From positions 62,001-126,000 of the forward strand of contig NZ_JAFVMG010000003.1 in NCBI RefSeq assembly GCF_017377745.1: 64,000 nucleotides of DNA, read 5' to 3'. This DNA is from Acetobacter suratthaniensis (GTDB lineage Bacteria; Pseudomonadota; Alphaproteobacteria; Acetobacterales; Acetobacteraceae). The translations under genes and the position numbers were made by a program. Of the stretch, positions 41,191-50,401 are shown in pieces (within the stretch, counting starts at the first letter, position 1; each line of letters opens with the position of its first letter). Below the pieces are notes generated by a model, which was given only the letters and a program-made list of their open reading frames with translations, made no database searches and was not told where the DNA came from.

Positions 41191-43401
41191 TTGGATACAG
41201 CCGAAGGCACCCCGCCCCGGAAATCGGCTGGCAACAAGCTGGTGGCCCAGAGTGCTGCGGCCCGCCAGAAGCTGGTTGACGCCTCGCGCGAATTCGGGCG
41301 TTCCGCCGGGTTGATGCGCAATGGCGGCTGGCGTGATCTGCCGTGGAAACGTGTCGGCAAAACCCTGATCCCCGGAACCGACGTGGGGCTGGCGCTTGGC
41401 GTTTTGCTGCTGTTGTCGATCCTGATCATTCCGCTGCCCACTTTCGTGCTGGATATGGGGCTTTCCGTTTCTATTACCGCCTCGGTGCTTATCCTTATGG
41501 TGGCGCTGTTCCTTGAGCGGCCACTGGACTTTACTTCCTTTCCCACCTTGCTGCTGCTGACAACGCTGCTGCGCCTTTCGCTCGAAATCGCGACAACCCG
41601 CCTTATTCTCAGCCATGGTAGCGAGGGTGTTTACGCGGCCGGGCATGTGGTGGCGGCGTTTGGCGGCTTTCTTATGGGGGGCGATGTCGTTATTGGCGGT
41701 ATCGTGTTCTGTATCCTGCTGGTGGTGAACTTCATGGTCATCACCAAGGGGTCAGGACGTATTGCCGAAGTCGCGGCACGCTTCTTTCTGGACTCCATGC
41801 CCGGTAAGCAGATGGCGATTGATGCCGATCTTTCCTCCGGCGCCATCAATGACCGCGCAGCCCGCACCAAGCGTAAGGAACTGGAAGAAGAAAGCGCTTT
41901 TTACGGCGCCATGGACGGTGCCGCCAAGTTTGTGCGGGGCGATGCCATCGCGGGTATTATCATTACCGCCATCAATATCGTCGGGGGGTTGGCGATCGGT
42001 GTTCTGCGGTATGAAATGCCGCTGAGCGAGGCTGCCAGCACATTTACCACCCTGACTGTGGGTGATGGTCTGGTTTCGCAGATTCCGGCTCTGCTGGTGT
42101 CTACCGCCGCGGGTATTGTCGTTACCAAAGGCGGCACGGATGGCTCGGCTGACGTAACGCTGGTGCGCCAGCTTGCGGGTAACCCCAAGCCTTTGGCGAT
42201 GGCGGCGGTGCTGTCTGCCTGTTTTGCCCTTCTGCCGGGCCTGCCTGCCCTGCCGTTTCTGGCAATTTCCGCCGTGGCGGGTGCCGGGGCATGGATGCGC
42301 CGTAACGACCCCACCAAGGATGCGGATGGCGATGTCACGGAGGTTGCCGCTGCCCAGCCTGCTACGGCCCCGATTTCGGATGTGCTCAAGCTTGACCTGC
42401 TGCGGCTTGAGCTTGGTTTTGGCCTGCTGCCCCTGACCACGGGTGAGAACTCGCAGCTGACCGAGCAGATCAAGGCGCTGCGCCGGACAATCGCAACGGA
42501 AATGGGCTTTGTCACGCCGCCTATCCGCATTCAGGACAATATTCTGCTGCCGCCTGAGCGTTATGTCATCAAGCTCAAGGAAATCGAGATTGGCACGGGT
42601 GAGGTCAAGCCCGGTCGCCTTATGGCCATGAGCCCTGCTGGCACAGCGCCGCCGCTACCGGGTGACAAGACCACCGAGCCAGCTTTTGGTCTGCCTGCCG
42701 TGTGGATCGATAGCGCCATGAAGAACACGGCCATAGCCCTGAAATGCACAGTGGTGGATCCGGCCAGTGTCATGGTTACGCATCTGAGCGAACTGGTGCG
42801 CCAGAACCTGCCGGATCTGCTGACCTATGTGGCCACGCAGTCCCTGCTGGATGAACTGCCGCGTGAGCAGCAGAAGCTGGTTAATGATCTGGTGCCCTCG
42901 CAGGTGACACTCAGCACCATCCAGCGGGTGTTGCAGGCTCTGCTGGCCGAGCGTGTTTCCATTCGCGATCTGCCCACCATTCTGGAAAGCATTCAGGAGG
43001 CCAGTGGTCTTGGTATGCGTAGTGTGCCTGCCATCTCCAGTCATGTGCGGGTTCGTCTGGCGCGGCAGATCTGTAATGCGCTGATGGGGCCGGGTGGTTA
43101 TATCCCCATGATTACACTTTCACCCGATTGGGAGAGTGAGTTTCTCACGCATCTGGCAGGGCAGGGGGATGAGCGCCGTCTGGCCATGCCGCCTACGGTT
43201 CTCAACCGGTTTGTCGGCAGTATGCGTGAGGTTTTCAATTCTCTGGCTACAAATGGCGAGGTGCCGGTGGTTGTGGTGTCCGCGCCGCTGCGTGAATCCA
43301 TGCGTTCGATCGTGGAGCGGGTGCGCCCTGCCGTATCGGTTCTGGCGCAGACGGAAATCTACCCCCGCGCCAAGATCAAGACGATTGCCACAATCGTATG
43401 A
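41191..43401 (+). CDS. flhA: Flagellar export protein FlhA
   Basis: A 736-residue protein with the FlhA/LcrD membrane domain (LPTFVLDMGLSVSITASVLILMVAL, FPTLLLLTTLLRLSLEIATTRLIL, then the FHIPEP-like region FLDSMPGKQMAIDADLSSGAINDRAART). The C-terminal half is the cytoplasmic ring-forming domain. FlhA is the proton-driven core of the export apparatus. The start is TTG 41191, preceded by TAAGGGA; the first ~45 residues are a variable extension. Motifs are intact and the length is slightly above average. Confidence 0.96.
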   Translation: MDTAEGTPPRKSAGNKLVAQSAAARQKLVDASREFGRSAGLMRNGGWRDLPWKRVGKTLIPGTDVGLALGVLLLLSILIIPLPTFVLDMGLSVSITASVLILMVALFLERPLDFTSFPTLLLLTTLLRLSLEIATTRLILSHGSEGVYAAGHVVAAFGGFLMGGDVVIGGIVFCILLVVNFMVITKGSGRIAEVAARFFLDSMPGKQMAIDADLSSGAINDRAARTKRKELEEESAFYGAMDGAAKFVRGDAIAGIIITAINIVGGLAIGVLRYEMPLSEAASTFTTLTVGDGLVSQIPALLVSTAAGIVVTKGGTDGSADVTLVRQLAGNPKPLAMAAVLSACFALLPGLPALPFLAISAVAGAGAWMRRNDPTKDADGDVTEVAAAQPATAPISDVLKLDLLRLELGFGLLPLTTGENSQLTEQIKALRRTIATEMGFVTPPIRIQDNILLPPERYVIKLKEIEIGTGEVKPGRLMAMSPAGTAPPLPGDKTTEPAFGLPAVWIDSAMKNTAIALKCTVVDPASVMVTHLSELVRQNLPDLLTYVATQSLLDELPREQQKLVNDLVPSQVTLSTIQRVLQALLAERVSIRDLPTILESIQEASGLGMRSVPAISSHVRVRLARQICNALMGPGGYIPMITLSPDWESEFLTHLAGQGDERRLAMPPTVLNRFVGSMREVFNSLATNGEVPVVVVSAPLRESMRSIVERVRPAVSVLAQTEIYPRAKIKTIATIV

Positions 43402-43416
43402 CCTGTCCTGTAGCGT

Positions 43417-44313
43417 ATGATGGATAAGGTTCTACAGGAGGCCGAGCTTGTGCAGGGCCGCAGGCGCACCCGCCGGGCCGGTTCAGGGCGGCGGGTCTCC
43501 CGCAGGCGGGAGGCGGTGCAGGCGGGCGAGGCGGAGCAGGCTGTGCCGGCGTGGGTGACTTCCCGCAAGCCTTTCAGTCTGGAAACGCTGCCTGATGGCC
43601 TGTCATTGCATGACGTGCTGGCATGGCATTCGCTCCCCGCTCCTTTGGTGGCGGTGCTGGCGGAGGGAGATTTATCCGTAGCGCTTGCGCGGCTGCTGAA
43701 CTTTACGTCTCTTGCTCTGGAAAAAAGCACGCCTCTGGCCTTCTGTGGTCCATCGGGGGGCGGGCAGACACTGGCGCTGGCCAGAATGGCGGTGCGTTAT
43801 GTCCAGCACGAGCGCCATGTGGAAACAACGCCACTGGTGATCGCCTGCGAAGCCGAGCCTGAAGGGGCGGCCCGTCTGACAGCGTGGCTCAAACCGTATG
43901 GGGTGCCGGTGTTTCGCGCCGCTACGGTCGAGGCTGTTCGTGCCATTATGGCGCGCAAAGGTGCGGCGCAGCCGGTGCTGCTCGACCTGCCAAAAGCCAG
44001 CCTATATGCCCCCGGAGGGCTTGTGGCCGTGCGTGAGGTTATCAGGCAGGCGGGTGCTGCCCCCATTGCCGTCTTGCCTGCGGGTATGGATGCAGAGGAG
44101 GCGGCGGATACCGCCGCCGCTTACCGTCAGCTTGGTGCGGAGCGGATGATTGCCACCAGACTTGATCAGGCGGGGCGGATCGGGAGTATCATTACCGCCG
44201 CCGCCTGCGGTCTGGCCTTGACTTATGCCGGGTATGCGCCCTCGGTGCGTGGGGGTGCCGTGCGGTGCGATGCCGCGCTGCTGGCGCGGCGGCTCATGGT
44301 GGTGCCGGGATAG
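43417..44313 (+). CDS. flhF: FlhF-like protein with degenerate GTPase motifs
   Basis: A 298-residue protein placed right behind flhA, the usual flhF position. The fold pattern is that of the SRP-type GTPases: P-loop strand and loop at 107-118, GVPVFRAATVEAVRAIM after it, VLLDLPKA where the DTAG motif should be (190-193), ATRLD at the T-K-x-D position (246-250), and GLALTYAGYAPSV near the end, like the FlhF C-terminus. The P-loop reads GPSGGGQT, with Gln117 replacing the catalytic Lys, and the DTxR and DTAG motifs are lost. It is probably unable to hydrolyse GTP in the normal way. The N-terminus is basic. FlhF normally helps place the flagellum at a pole; flhG is not seen. Confidence 0.72.
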   Translation: MMDKVLQEAELVQGRRRTRRAGSGRRVSRRREAVQAGEAEQAVPAWVTSRKPFSLETLPDGLSLHDVLAWHSLPAPLVAVLAEGDLSVALARLLNFTSLALEKSTPLAFCGPSGGGQTLALARMAVRYVQHERHVETTPLVIACEAEPEGAARLTAWLKPYGVPVFRAATVEAVRAIMARKGAAQPVLLDLPKASLYAPGGLVAVREVIRQAGAAPIAVLPAGMDAEEAADTAAAYRQLGAERMIATRLDQAGRIGSIITAAACGLALTYAGYAPSVRGGAVRCDAALLARRLMVVPG

Positions 44314-44385
44314 AAAAAGCGTAGCCGAAAGCGCTTTGTTTTCATGTGATTTTCCGCAGTTGTGCAGGGGCTGGATTAGGGTTGG

Positions 44386-44400
44386 TTAACCTCTTGTTAA
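44386..44400. promoter_or_regulatory. Perfect CtrA-type binding site before the DUF1217 gene
   Basis: TTAA (44386-44389), 7 bases (CCTCTTG), then TTAA (44397-44400) followed by C: a perfect match to TTAA-N7-TTAAC. It lies within a GGTTAAC/GTTAACC dyad, 85 bases before the start of the DUF1217 gene, a good distance for direct control of the DUF1217-fliI-fliJ transcript. Confidence 0.7.
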
Positions 44401-44484
44401 CCGGCTTGTGCTAGTCGCCATAAGGATCAGGTAGCAATCGGGCGTCAAGCCAGCGGTCGCGGTCAGGGATAAAGGATTGGATGG

Positions 44485-46242
44485 ATGGCCATCAGCACTG
44501 TCTCCCCCATTACGAGCTATATCGTCGCCCAGAAAGATGAGGCAACGGCCGCGCAGAACTACGCTAAAACCGATTCTGTTACCGCCAACGAGGTTGCAAC
44601 CTTCAATAAGGATGCAGGTTCGATTACTACGGTCGATGGGCTGCTGAAGAACTATTCAGTGCTGCAGGTTGTGCTGGGGGCTTATGGCCTCAGCTCGCTT
44701 TCGGGCCAGACCGCCGTCATTAAGGATCTGCTGACGCAGGATCCCTCATCCTCTTCTTCGCTGGCTGTCAAATCCAAGAATACGAGCTGGCAGGCTTTTG
44801 CAAAGGCCTTCGCCGTGTGGAGCGAGCATGATGGCGTCGCCACAGTCTCGCCGTTCACGACAGGCGACAGCAAGGTCAATGTTGTAGCGGCTCCGACGAA
44901 AACAACAGAGTTGACCCTGAACGCAACTCTGCCCTCAGCCAGCAGCAGCCAGAACAGCTACACGACAGCGGCAGTGACCGCTTATGATTCATCGGACAAG
45001 GCCGTAAAGATCGCCCTGCAATGGACTCGTAGCAGCACCGATCCGCTCTCATGGAATGTGAGCGCCTATGATGCGAACGGAAAAGCTTCGGTTGGCAACA
45101 ACAGCTACAATGTCACCTTCAATACTGATGGTTCCATTGCCTCTGTCTCCAATGCGATCTCAGGCGAAAGTGTTGTTACGTCGTCCAGCACTGACGCGAA
45201 CCCGACCGCGTTTTTTCCCATTACCCTGACGGGAAGCGATGGCACGGTTCAGAACATAAAGCTGGTTCTGGGTACGGTGGGCAGCACCAAGGATGGTACT
45301 GTCATGGCGACTACAGACACGCAGACGGCTAGCATCTCTCAGGCAGAGAGCATGAGCGGTTCTGGCACGTCCCTGACCATGAGTTCTGTTGTGCTGGGTA
45401 CGACCCGGGGAACAAACCAGTCCTACCTGTCATCCCCGCTCGACCCGGATCAGGCACTTGATGACAGCGACAACATTCCCGCTTCCATGCGTAACTACCT
45501 GTCTGTGAAATGGACGCAGACAAGTGACGCAACCTGGAGCGTGTCTGTGGTCAACCCCTATGATTCGTCTTCTGTTACCAGTGCCTCCGTTTACTCGGTT
45601 TCTTTTGATGCGCTGGGTAACGTTTATCAGGTCAATGGTCTGTCCACGAACAAAATCCCCAGCCTGTCGGCTGTCATGGGCGGGACAACCTATTCAATCA
45701 ATCTGGACTCCCCCACTCTGGCGACAAGCCAGAAAACGACGCAGTCCACGCTCACCAATCCCAGTGCTACGACCAGCTATAGCGGCGTAAACATGAGCAC
45801 GCTGGTCGATGATTTTGAGCAGACGAAGTATGAGCAGAGCAAGGCCAACCAGAAAGATGGCGTGGGTAATGCGCTGTATTTCACCCGCAAGATCAGCGGT
45901 GTAACCTCGCTCACCCAGCTTATGTCAGATGCAACCCTGACCAAGGTGGTTGAGACCGTTCTGGGCTACAACCCGGATCAGATCGGCGCGCTCGATTATA
46001 GCCAGCAGGTGCAGATGCTGACCGGGAAAATTGATTTCTCGCAGTTCAAAACGGCCGAAGGCATTAAAAAATACGCTGAGCAGTATCTGGCGATGTTGCA
46101 GGTTAATCCACAGACTTCCGATGAAGCCGCTAGCACGATGGATCTGTTCGGTGGCAGCAATAGCAGCGAAGGCATTGCCGCCCTGTTTGATGTCAGCAGT
46201 TCGTCCAGTGGTTCGAGCAGCCTTTACTCTGCCCTGTTCTAA
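44485..46242 (+). CDS. DUF1217 flagellar protein with a hook-like (FlgE-type) insertion
   Basis: A 585-residue protein. The N-terminal ~120 residues (SPITSYIVAQKDEATAAQNYAKT and on) and residues ~435-545 (DDFEQTKYEQSK, VLGYNPDQIGALDYSQQVQ, QYLAML) match DUF1217, a domain of alphaproteobacterial flagellar proteins with unknown role. Between them, residues ~155-410 contain two modules like those in the middle of FlgE: first SYTTA-YDS, LQWTRSSTD, AYDANG, GSVGSTKDGTVMAT-like; then VKWTQTSDATWSVSVVNPYDSSS. It ends in Ser-rich residues. It precedes fliI and has a CtrA site upstream. It could be an exported axial or hook-associated factor; function is inferred. Confidence 0.75.
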   Translation: MAISTVSPITSYIVAQKDEATAAQNYAKTDSVTANEVATFNKDAGSITTVDGLLKNYSVLQVVLGAYGLSSLSGQTAVIKDLLTQDPSSSSSLAVKSKNTSWQAFAKAFAVWSEHDGVATVSPFTTGDSKVNVVAAPTKTTELTLNATLPSASSSQNSYTTAAVTAYDSSDKAVKIALQWTRSSTDPLSWNVSAYDANGKASVGNNSYNVTFNTDGSIASVSNAISGESVVTSSSTDANPTAFFPITLTGSDGTVQNIKLVLGTVGSTKDGTVMATTDTQTASISQAESMSGSGTSLTMSSVVLGTTRGTNQSYLSSPLDPDQALDDSDNIPASMRNYLSVKWTQTSDATWSVSVVNPYDSSSVTSASVYSVSFDALGNVYQVNGLSTNKIPSLSAVMGGTTYSINLDSPTLATSQKTTQSTLTNPSATTSYSGVNMSTLVDDFEQTKYEQSKANQKDGVGNALYFTRKISGVTSLTQLMSDATLTKVVETVLGYNPDQIGALDYSQQVQMLTGKIDFSQFKTAEGIKKYAEQYLAMLQVNPQTSDEAASTMDLFGGSNSSEGIAALFDVSSSSSGSSSLYSALF

Positions 46243-46296
46243 GGTCAGGCGCGTGGATGACACTGTTTCGGTGCGGTTCTGATGGAGGCTGGTGCA

Positions 46297-47739
46297 ATGC
46301 AGGGCGAAGCCCCCGCCCAGCCTGATGCCGCGGCTCAGGCAACCGGTGTGCCCGATGTGTTTGATGCCATCCGCCGTGCGGTGGGGCAGACACATGACGA
46401 AGTGCCTATCGGCGTGCTGGAAGGCCGCGTAACCGGACTGTCCGGGCTTTCTATCTCACTCAGCGGTCTGCGCGATTTTACTGGCGTGGGCGATCGTGTG
46501 CGCGTCATGGGTTTGGACGGTCGCGAGACCGATGCCGAAATCGTGGCTTTTCAGGGTGATGTTGCCATTGCCATGCCTTTTGGCTCGCTGGAAGGCATTG
46601 GCTCGGGTTGCCGTGCGACATTCCAGATGTTCGGCCCAGAAGAACGGCGGCGGCGGGCAGGTGGCACCCTGCTGGTTAATGAATCCTGGAAGGGGCGTGT
46701 CATCGACCCCATGGGTCGCCCTATGGATGGCAAGGGGCCGCTGGCCCCCGGTGGCGTTGTGCAGAAGCTCCACGCCTCACCGCCCGAGGCTGCCTTGCGT
46801 GCGCGCCTTGGGCCACGGATTGATCTGGGCGTGCGTGCCCTCAATCTGTTTGCCACCTGCCGCGAAGGGCAGCGTCTTGGGCTGTTCGCAGGTTCCGGTG
46901 TGGGTAAATCCACTCTTATGGGCATGCTTGCGCGTAATACGGCGTGCGATGTCGCGGTGATTGCCCTCGTGGGGGAACGCGGGCGCGAAGTGCGCGAGTT
47001 TGTGGAAGATGATCTGGGGCCGGAGGGGCTGGCCAAGTCCGTTGTTGTGGTGGCCACGTCTGATACATCGCCCCTGATGCGGCGCGAGGCGGCCTATGCC
47101 GCTATGGCTGCGGCGGAGTATTTTCGCGATCAGGGCAAATCCGTGTTGATGCTCATGGATAGCGTCACCCGTTTTTGTCAGGCATTGCGTGAAATTGGCC
47201 TGTCTTCAGGTGAGCCTCCCGCAACCCGTGGTTATCCGCCAAGCGTGTTTGCTGAACTGCCCCGATTGCTTGAGCGTGCAGGCCCCGGCCTGATGGATGA
47301 AAATGGCGATGCCGGGCAGATGACAGCCATGTTCTCCGTTCTGGTTGAGGGTGATGACCATAACGAGCCGGTGACCGATGCCGTGCGTGGTATTCTGGAC
47401 GGGCATGTTGTCATGGAGCGCCGGATTGCGGAATCCGGGCGTTATCCCGCCATTAACGTGCTGCGCTCTCTCTCCCGTACCGTGCCGGGCTGCAATGCGC
47501 CGGAGGAAAATACGCTGGTGCAGGCCGCGCGTGGCGATCTTTCAACATGGGAAGAAATGCAGGACATGGTCCGCCTTGGCGCGTACCGTCCCGGTAATGA
47601 CCCGCAGGTGGACAGAGCCATTCGTGTCGCCCCCGCGATTGAAGGGGTGCTGAAGCAGCAGCGGGGGGAAAAGGCTACGCTGGCGGAAAGTTTTGATGCG
47701 TTGCGTGGCGCCCTGTTTATTGACGAGGTGCCTGGATGA
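46297..47739 (+). CDS. fliI: Flagellum-specific ATPase FliI
   Basis: A 480-residue protein with Walker A (FAGSGVGKST, about residues 197-206) and the motifs of the F1-like export ATPases: VALVGERGREVREFVED, LMLMDSVTRFCQALREIGLSSGEPPATRGYPPSVF and ILDGHVVMERRIAESGRYPAINV. It drives export together with FliH and FliJ. ATG 46297 has GGAGG 8 bases upstream; another ATG at 46282 is in frame but overlaps that site. It overlaps fliJ by 4 bases. Confidence 0.96.
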   Translation: MQGEAPAQPDAAAQATGVPDVFDAIRRAVGQTHDEVPIGVLEGRVTGLSGLSISLSGLRDFTGVGDRVRVMGLDGRETDAEIVAFQGDVAIAMPFGSLEGIGSGCRATFQMFGPEERRRRAGGTLLVNESWKGRVIDPMGRPMDGKGPLAPGGVVQKLHASPPEAALRARLGPRIDLGVRALNLFATCREGQRLGLFAGSGVGKSTLMGMLARNTACDVAVIALVGERGREVREFVEDDLGPEGLAKSVVVVATSDTSPLMRREAAYAAMAAAEYFRDQGKSVLMLMDSVTRFCQALREIGLSSGEPPATRGYPPSVFAELPRLLERAGPGLMDENGDAGQMTAMFSVLVEGDDHNEPVTDAVRGILDGHVVMERRIAESGRYPAINVLRSLSRTVPGCNAPEENTLVQAARGDLSTWEEMQDMVRLGAYRPGNDPQVDRAIRVAPAIEGVLKQQRGEKATLAESFDALRGALFIDEVPG

Positions 47740-48161
47740 ATCCCCGGGCCCGTGCGCTCCAGTCCCTGATCCGCCTGCGTAAGACGGAAGTTGATCAGGC
47801 ACGGGCTGAGCTGGGGCGGGTTCTGGCCCAGGAACGGGCGGCCGAGATGCAGCTGGCACAAAGCAGGCAGCAACTCGAAAACGAACAGCGCGAAGTGACA
47901 GCCGGACGCACCAGCATGGAAGATTTTCGTGTATGGCTACCCGCTGGGCGTGCCGCGATCGAGCGTGCGCATAGGCTCGTGTTTGAGGCGCAGCAAGTGA
48001 CCGATCAGGCGCGTGCTGCGCTGACACAGGCCAATGCCGCCCTTAAAGCGGCTGAGGCAGTGCTGGCTCGGTGGCAGGAAGAGGAGCGAGAGAAAGAGGC
48101 CCGCAGGGAGCAGAACGAGGTAGATGATCTGTCACGTCGGGTAAGGCGTGTGTTCGGATAA
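47736..48161 (+). CDS. fliJ: Flagellar export protein FliJ
   Basis: A 141-residue coiled-coil protein (ALQSLIRLRKTEVDQARAELGRVLAQE, then a second helix after the loop near residues 60-75), matching FliJ in size and position. FliJ fits into the FliI hexamer and links it to FlhA. It starts within the last codons of fliI (4-base overlap). Confidence 0.85.
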   Translation: MNPRARALQSLIRLRKTEVDQARAELGRVLAQERAAEMQLAQSRQQLENEQREVTAGRTSMEDFRVWLPAGRAAIERAHRLVFEAQQVTDQARAALTQANAALKAAEAVLARWQEEEREKEARREQNEVDDLSRRVRRVFG

Positions 48162-48332
48162 AGCCATGTTGGCCCGATAGACCGCAGGCCCATGTTCCGC
48201 CGGGGTGCGGGCTGCGGAAAAGATGTTTCGTTATTGAGAAAGTAGGCCCGCACGGCTATCGCTGGTTACACGAACCGCAATATGATCGGGTAGGGCACCA
48301 GTTTTACTGGCCGTGAGTGATTAGGAAAGCGC

Positions 48333-49085
48333 ATGCAACAGACCGCGAAGATTTTTATTGCCACCCCGTGTTTCGGGGGGATGGTCACGCAGGAATACAT
48401 GGAATCCGTCATCGCCTGCACCAGCATCATGCAGACACCAATGACCCTGTCCCTGCTGGGTGACGATGCGATGATCAGCCGCGCCAGAAACACGTTGCTG
48501 CACCAGTTTTACACCCGCTCCGATGCTTCCCACATTTTGTTCATCGACGCGGATATCGGTTTCCCCGCGGAAGCGCCCGCCCGGCTGCTCGCCGCAGACA
48601 AGGATATTGTCGCGGGCATGTACCCGATCAAGCAGCGCTTCTGGGATAAGGATACGCAGGAAAACGTGCTGCGTGGCGAAGGGCATGAAACTGCGTCGCT
48701 CCGGTATGTGGGTGAAACCGATGAAATGCACCAGACCTGGGAAAAGGGTCCGTTGCTGAAAACGCGCTACGCCGGTACGGGTTTCATGATGATCAGCCGC
48801 AAGGCTATCGGGATGCTGATCAAGAGCTATCCTGAAACCACCTATCGCCGGATTGATGCCGCAGGCAGCGGTGGTGATACTGAATATCACGCCCTGTTCG
48901 ATGGCAGCATCGACCCCGAAACCGGCACCTATCTGAGCGAAGACTTTACATTCTGCCGCCGCTGGAGCGCCATTGGTGGCGAAGTCTGGCTGGATACGTC
49001 CATTTCCCTGACCCATGCAGGGCGGGCCTCCTTCCGGGGCGATCCGTCCCGGCGGGTTGGTCTGGCCCACCAGAAGGCAGGCTGA
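48333..49085 (+). CDS. Glycosyltransferase-like protein (GT-A fold)
   Basis: A 250-residue protein with a GT-A pattern: FIATPCFGGMV at the start, MISRARNTLLHQFY, and the metal-binding FIDADIGF (Asp72-x-Asp74). A late EDFTFCRRWSAIGGEVWLD fits the catalytic-base region. Similar proteins are found in phages and in glycan clusters, where function is not known. It is located between fliJ and motB, after a 171-base gap with no visible feature. Modification of a flagellar protein is a reasonable but unproven role. Confidence 0.72.
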   Translation: MQQTAKIFIATPCFGGMVTQEYMESVIACTSIMQTPMTLSLLGDDAMISRARNTLLHQFYTRSDASHILFIDADIGFPAEAPARLLAADKDIVAGMYPIKQRFWDKDTQENVLRGEGHETASLRYVGETDEMHQTWEKGPLLKTRYAGTGFMMISRKAIGMLIKSYPETTYRRIDAAGSGGDTEYHALFDGSIDPETGTYLSEDFTFCRRWSAIGGEVWLDTSISLTHAGRASFRGDPSRRVGLAHQKAG

Positions 49086-49103
49086 AGCCCGAGGTAACGC
49101 CCC

Positions 49104-50285
49104 ATGGCAAGAAACGACAAACCCCAGGTAATCATCAAACGCGGCGACGACGGCGGTGGCGAAGGCCATCACGGCGGAGCGTGGAAGATCGCCTATGCCG
49201 ACTTCATGACGGCAATGATGTCGTTCTTTCTTGTCATGTGGCTGCTTAACGCCACAACAGACGAACAGCGCAAGGGTATTGCGCAGTTCTTCAACCCCAT
49301 GGCCGATCGCGACACGCATGGCGGCCCTACATCCGAAATGCTTGATACAACGCCTTCTCCCCTGACTGGGGGCGAGGCGGTCAAGCGGATCAAGGATGGG
49401 GAAACCTCCGAAGTGCCCAAGGACAAGCAGGCCGGGGCGCATGAATATCAGCAGACCGGCCCCAAGGCCAATGGCGCTGTCGATATTACGGCGGGCATCC
49501 GTGCGCAGCTTAATTCCGGGCACCCGAGTATTGTGCCTATTGGTGGGCCGCAGAGCGGGGCCGGGTTGCAGGTCGGGTATGTGGGCGGCGGTTCTCCCAC
49601 CAACGCAGCCGTGGCGGAACAGGCCAATCTGCAGAACATGGTGCAGGGGCTTGCAAAGTCCATGGAGCAGCAGCCTGACCTTCAGGCCTCCGTGTCCAAT
49701 ATGTCGGTTCGGGTTGGCCGGGATGATATTCGGATCGAGCTGAAGGATTCCCAGAACCGGCCGATGTTCGATACCGGTTCGGCAGCTCCCAACCAGCTTG
49801 GGCGCAAGATGCTGGGTGAAATTGCGGCCTGGCTTGCCCCGATGCCGGAAAAACTCTCCATTGTGGGCTATACCGATGCTGCCGCGTATCGTCCGGGTAA
49901 AAAATGGGGCATGTCCAACTGGACGCTGTCGGCCCTGCGTGCGGATCATGCGCGTGAAGTGCTGGTGCATGCGGGCTACCCGGATGGCAATATCATTAAC
50001 GTTTCCGGTCGGGCAGACCGGGAACTGGCGGTTCCGTCTGACCCGTCCGCAGCGGGCAATCGGCGTGTGGTGCTGATCATGCACAGGCGTTATGTGGATC
50101 CGGCTTTTGATCCGGCGGCTGCAAACCAGTCTGACACCGTAGTGCCTGCGGCTGAAGCGGCGGCAGCGCCTGCGAGCGCACCGCCCGAAGCACCGGCACC
50201 CACGCCGCAAGAGGCGCAGAAACCGGTGCAGCCAGTTGCTGCGACAGCACCGGCTGAAGTGCCGCCGCCTGTTGGCTTGCAATAG
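49104..50285 (+). CDS. motB: Flagellar motor stator protein MotB
   Basis: A 393-residue protein. The single membrane helix is preceded by the proton-binding Asp33 (YADFMTAMMSFFLVMWLL). The C-terminal half is an OmpA-like peptidoglycan-binding domain (LGEIAAWLAPMPEKLSIVGYTD, ALRADHAREVLVHAGY, SGRADREL). The last ~60 residues are Pro/Ala-rich. MotB anchors the stator. It comes before motA, the reverse of the order in E. coli. Confidence 0.95.
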   Translation: MARNDKPQVIIKRGDDGGGEGHHGGAWKIAYADFMTAMMSFFLVMWLLNATTDEQRKGIAQFFNPMADRDTHGGPTSEMLDTTPSPLTGGEAVKRIKDGETSEVPKDKQAGAHEYQQTGPKANGAVDITAGIRAQLNSGHPSIVPIGGPQSGAGLQVGYVGGGSPTNAAVAEQANLQNMVQGLAKSMEQQPDLQASVSNMSVRVGRDDIRIELKDSQNRPMFDTGSAAPNQLGRKMLGEIAAWLAPMPEKLSIVGYTDAAAYRPGKKWGMSNWTLSALRADHAREVLVHAGYPDGNIINVSGRADRELAVPSDPSAAGNRRVVLIMHRRYVDPAFDPAAANQSDTVVPAAEAAAAPASAPPEAPAPTPQEAQKPVQPVAATAPAEVPPPVGLQ

Positions 50286-50401
50286 ATTAATAAAACCGTG
50301 GCGGCGTTTCTGGCCGCTGTGGATTATATGAGTACAGGTTTTAACTGCTGCGATGGCGTATGGGCCGCGTGGCTTGAATGGATGGAAGTGGAGACAGCTT
50401 A

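Noticed and set aside
48321..50282. A minus-strand open frame of 653 codons opposite a glycosyltransferase gene and motB
   Set aside because: Both plus-strand products are clear; the antisense product shows no family features.
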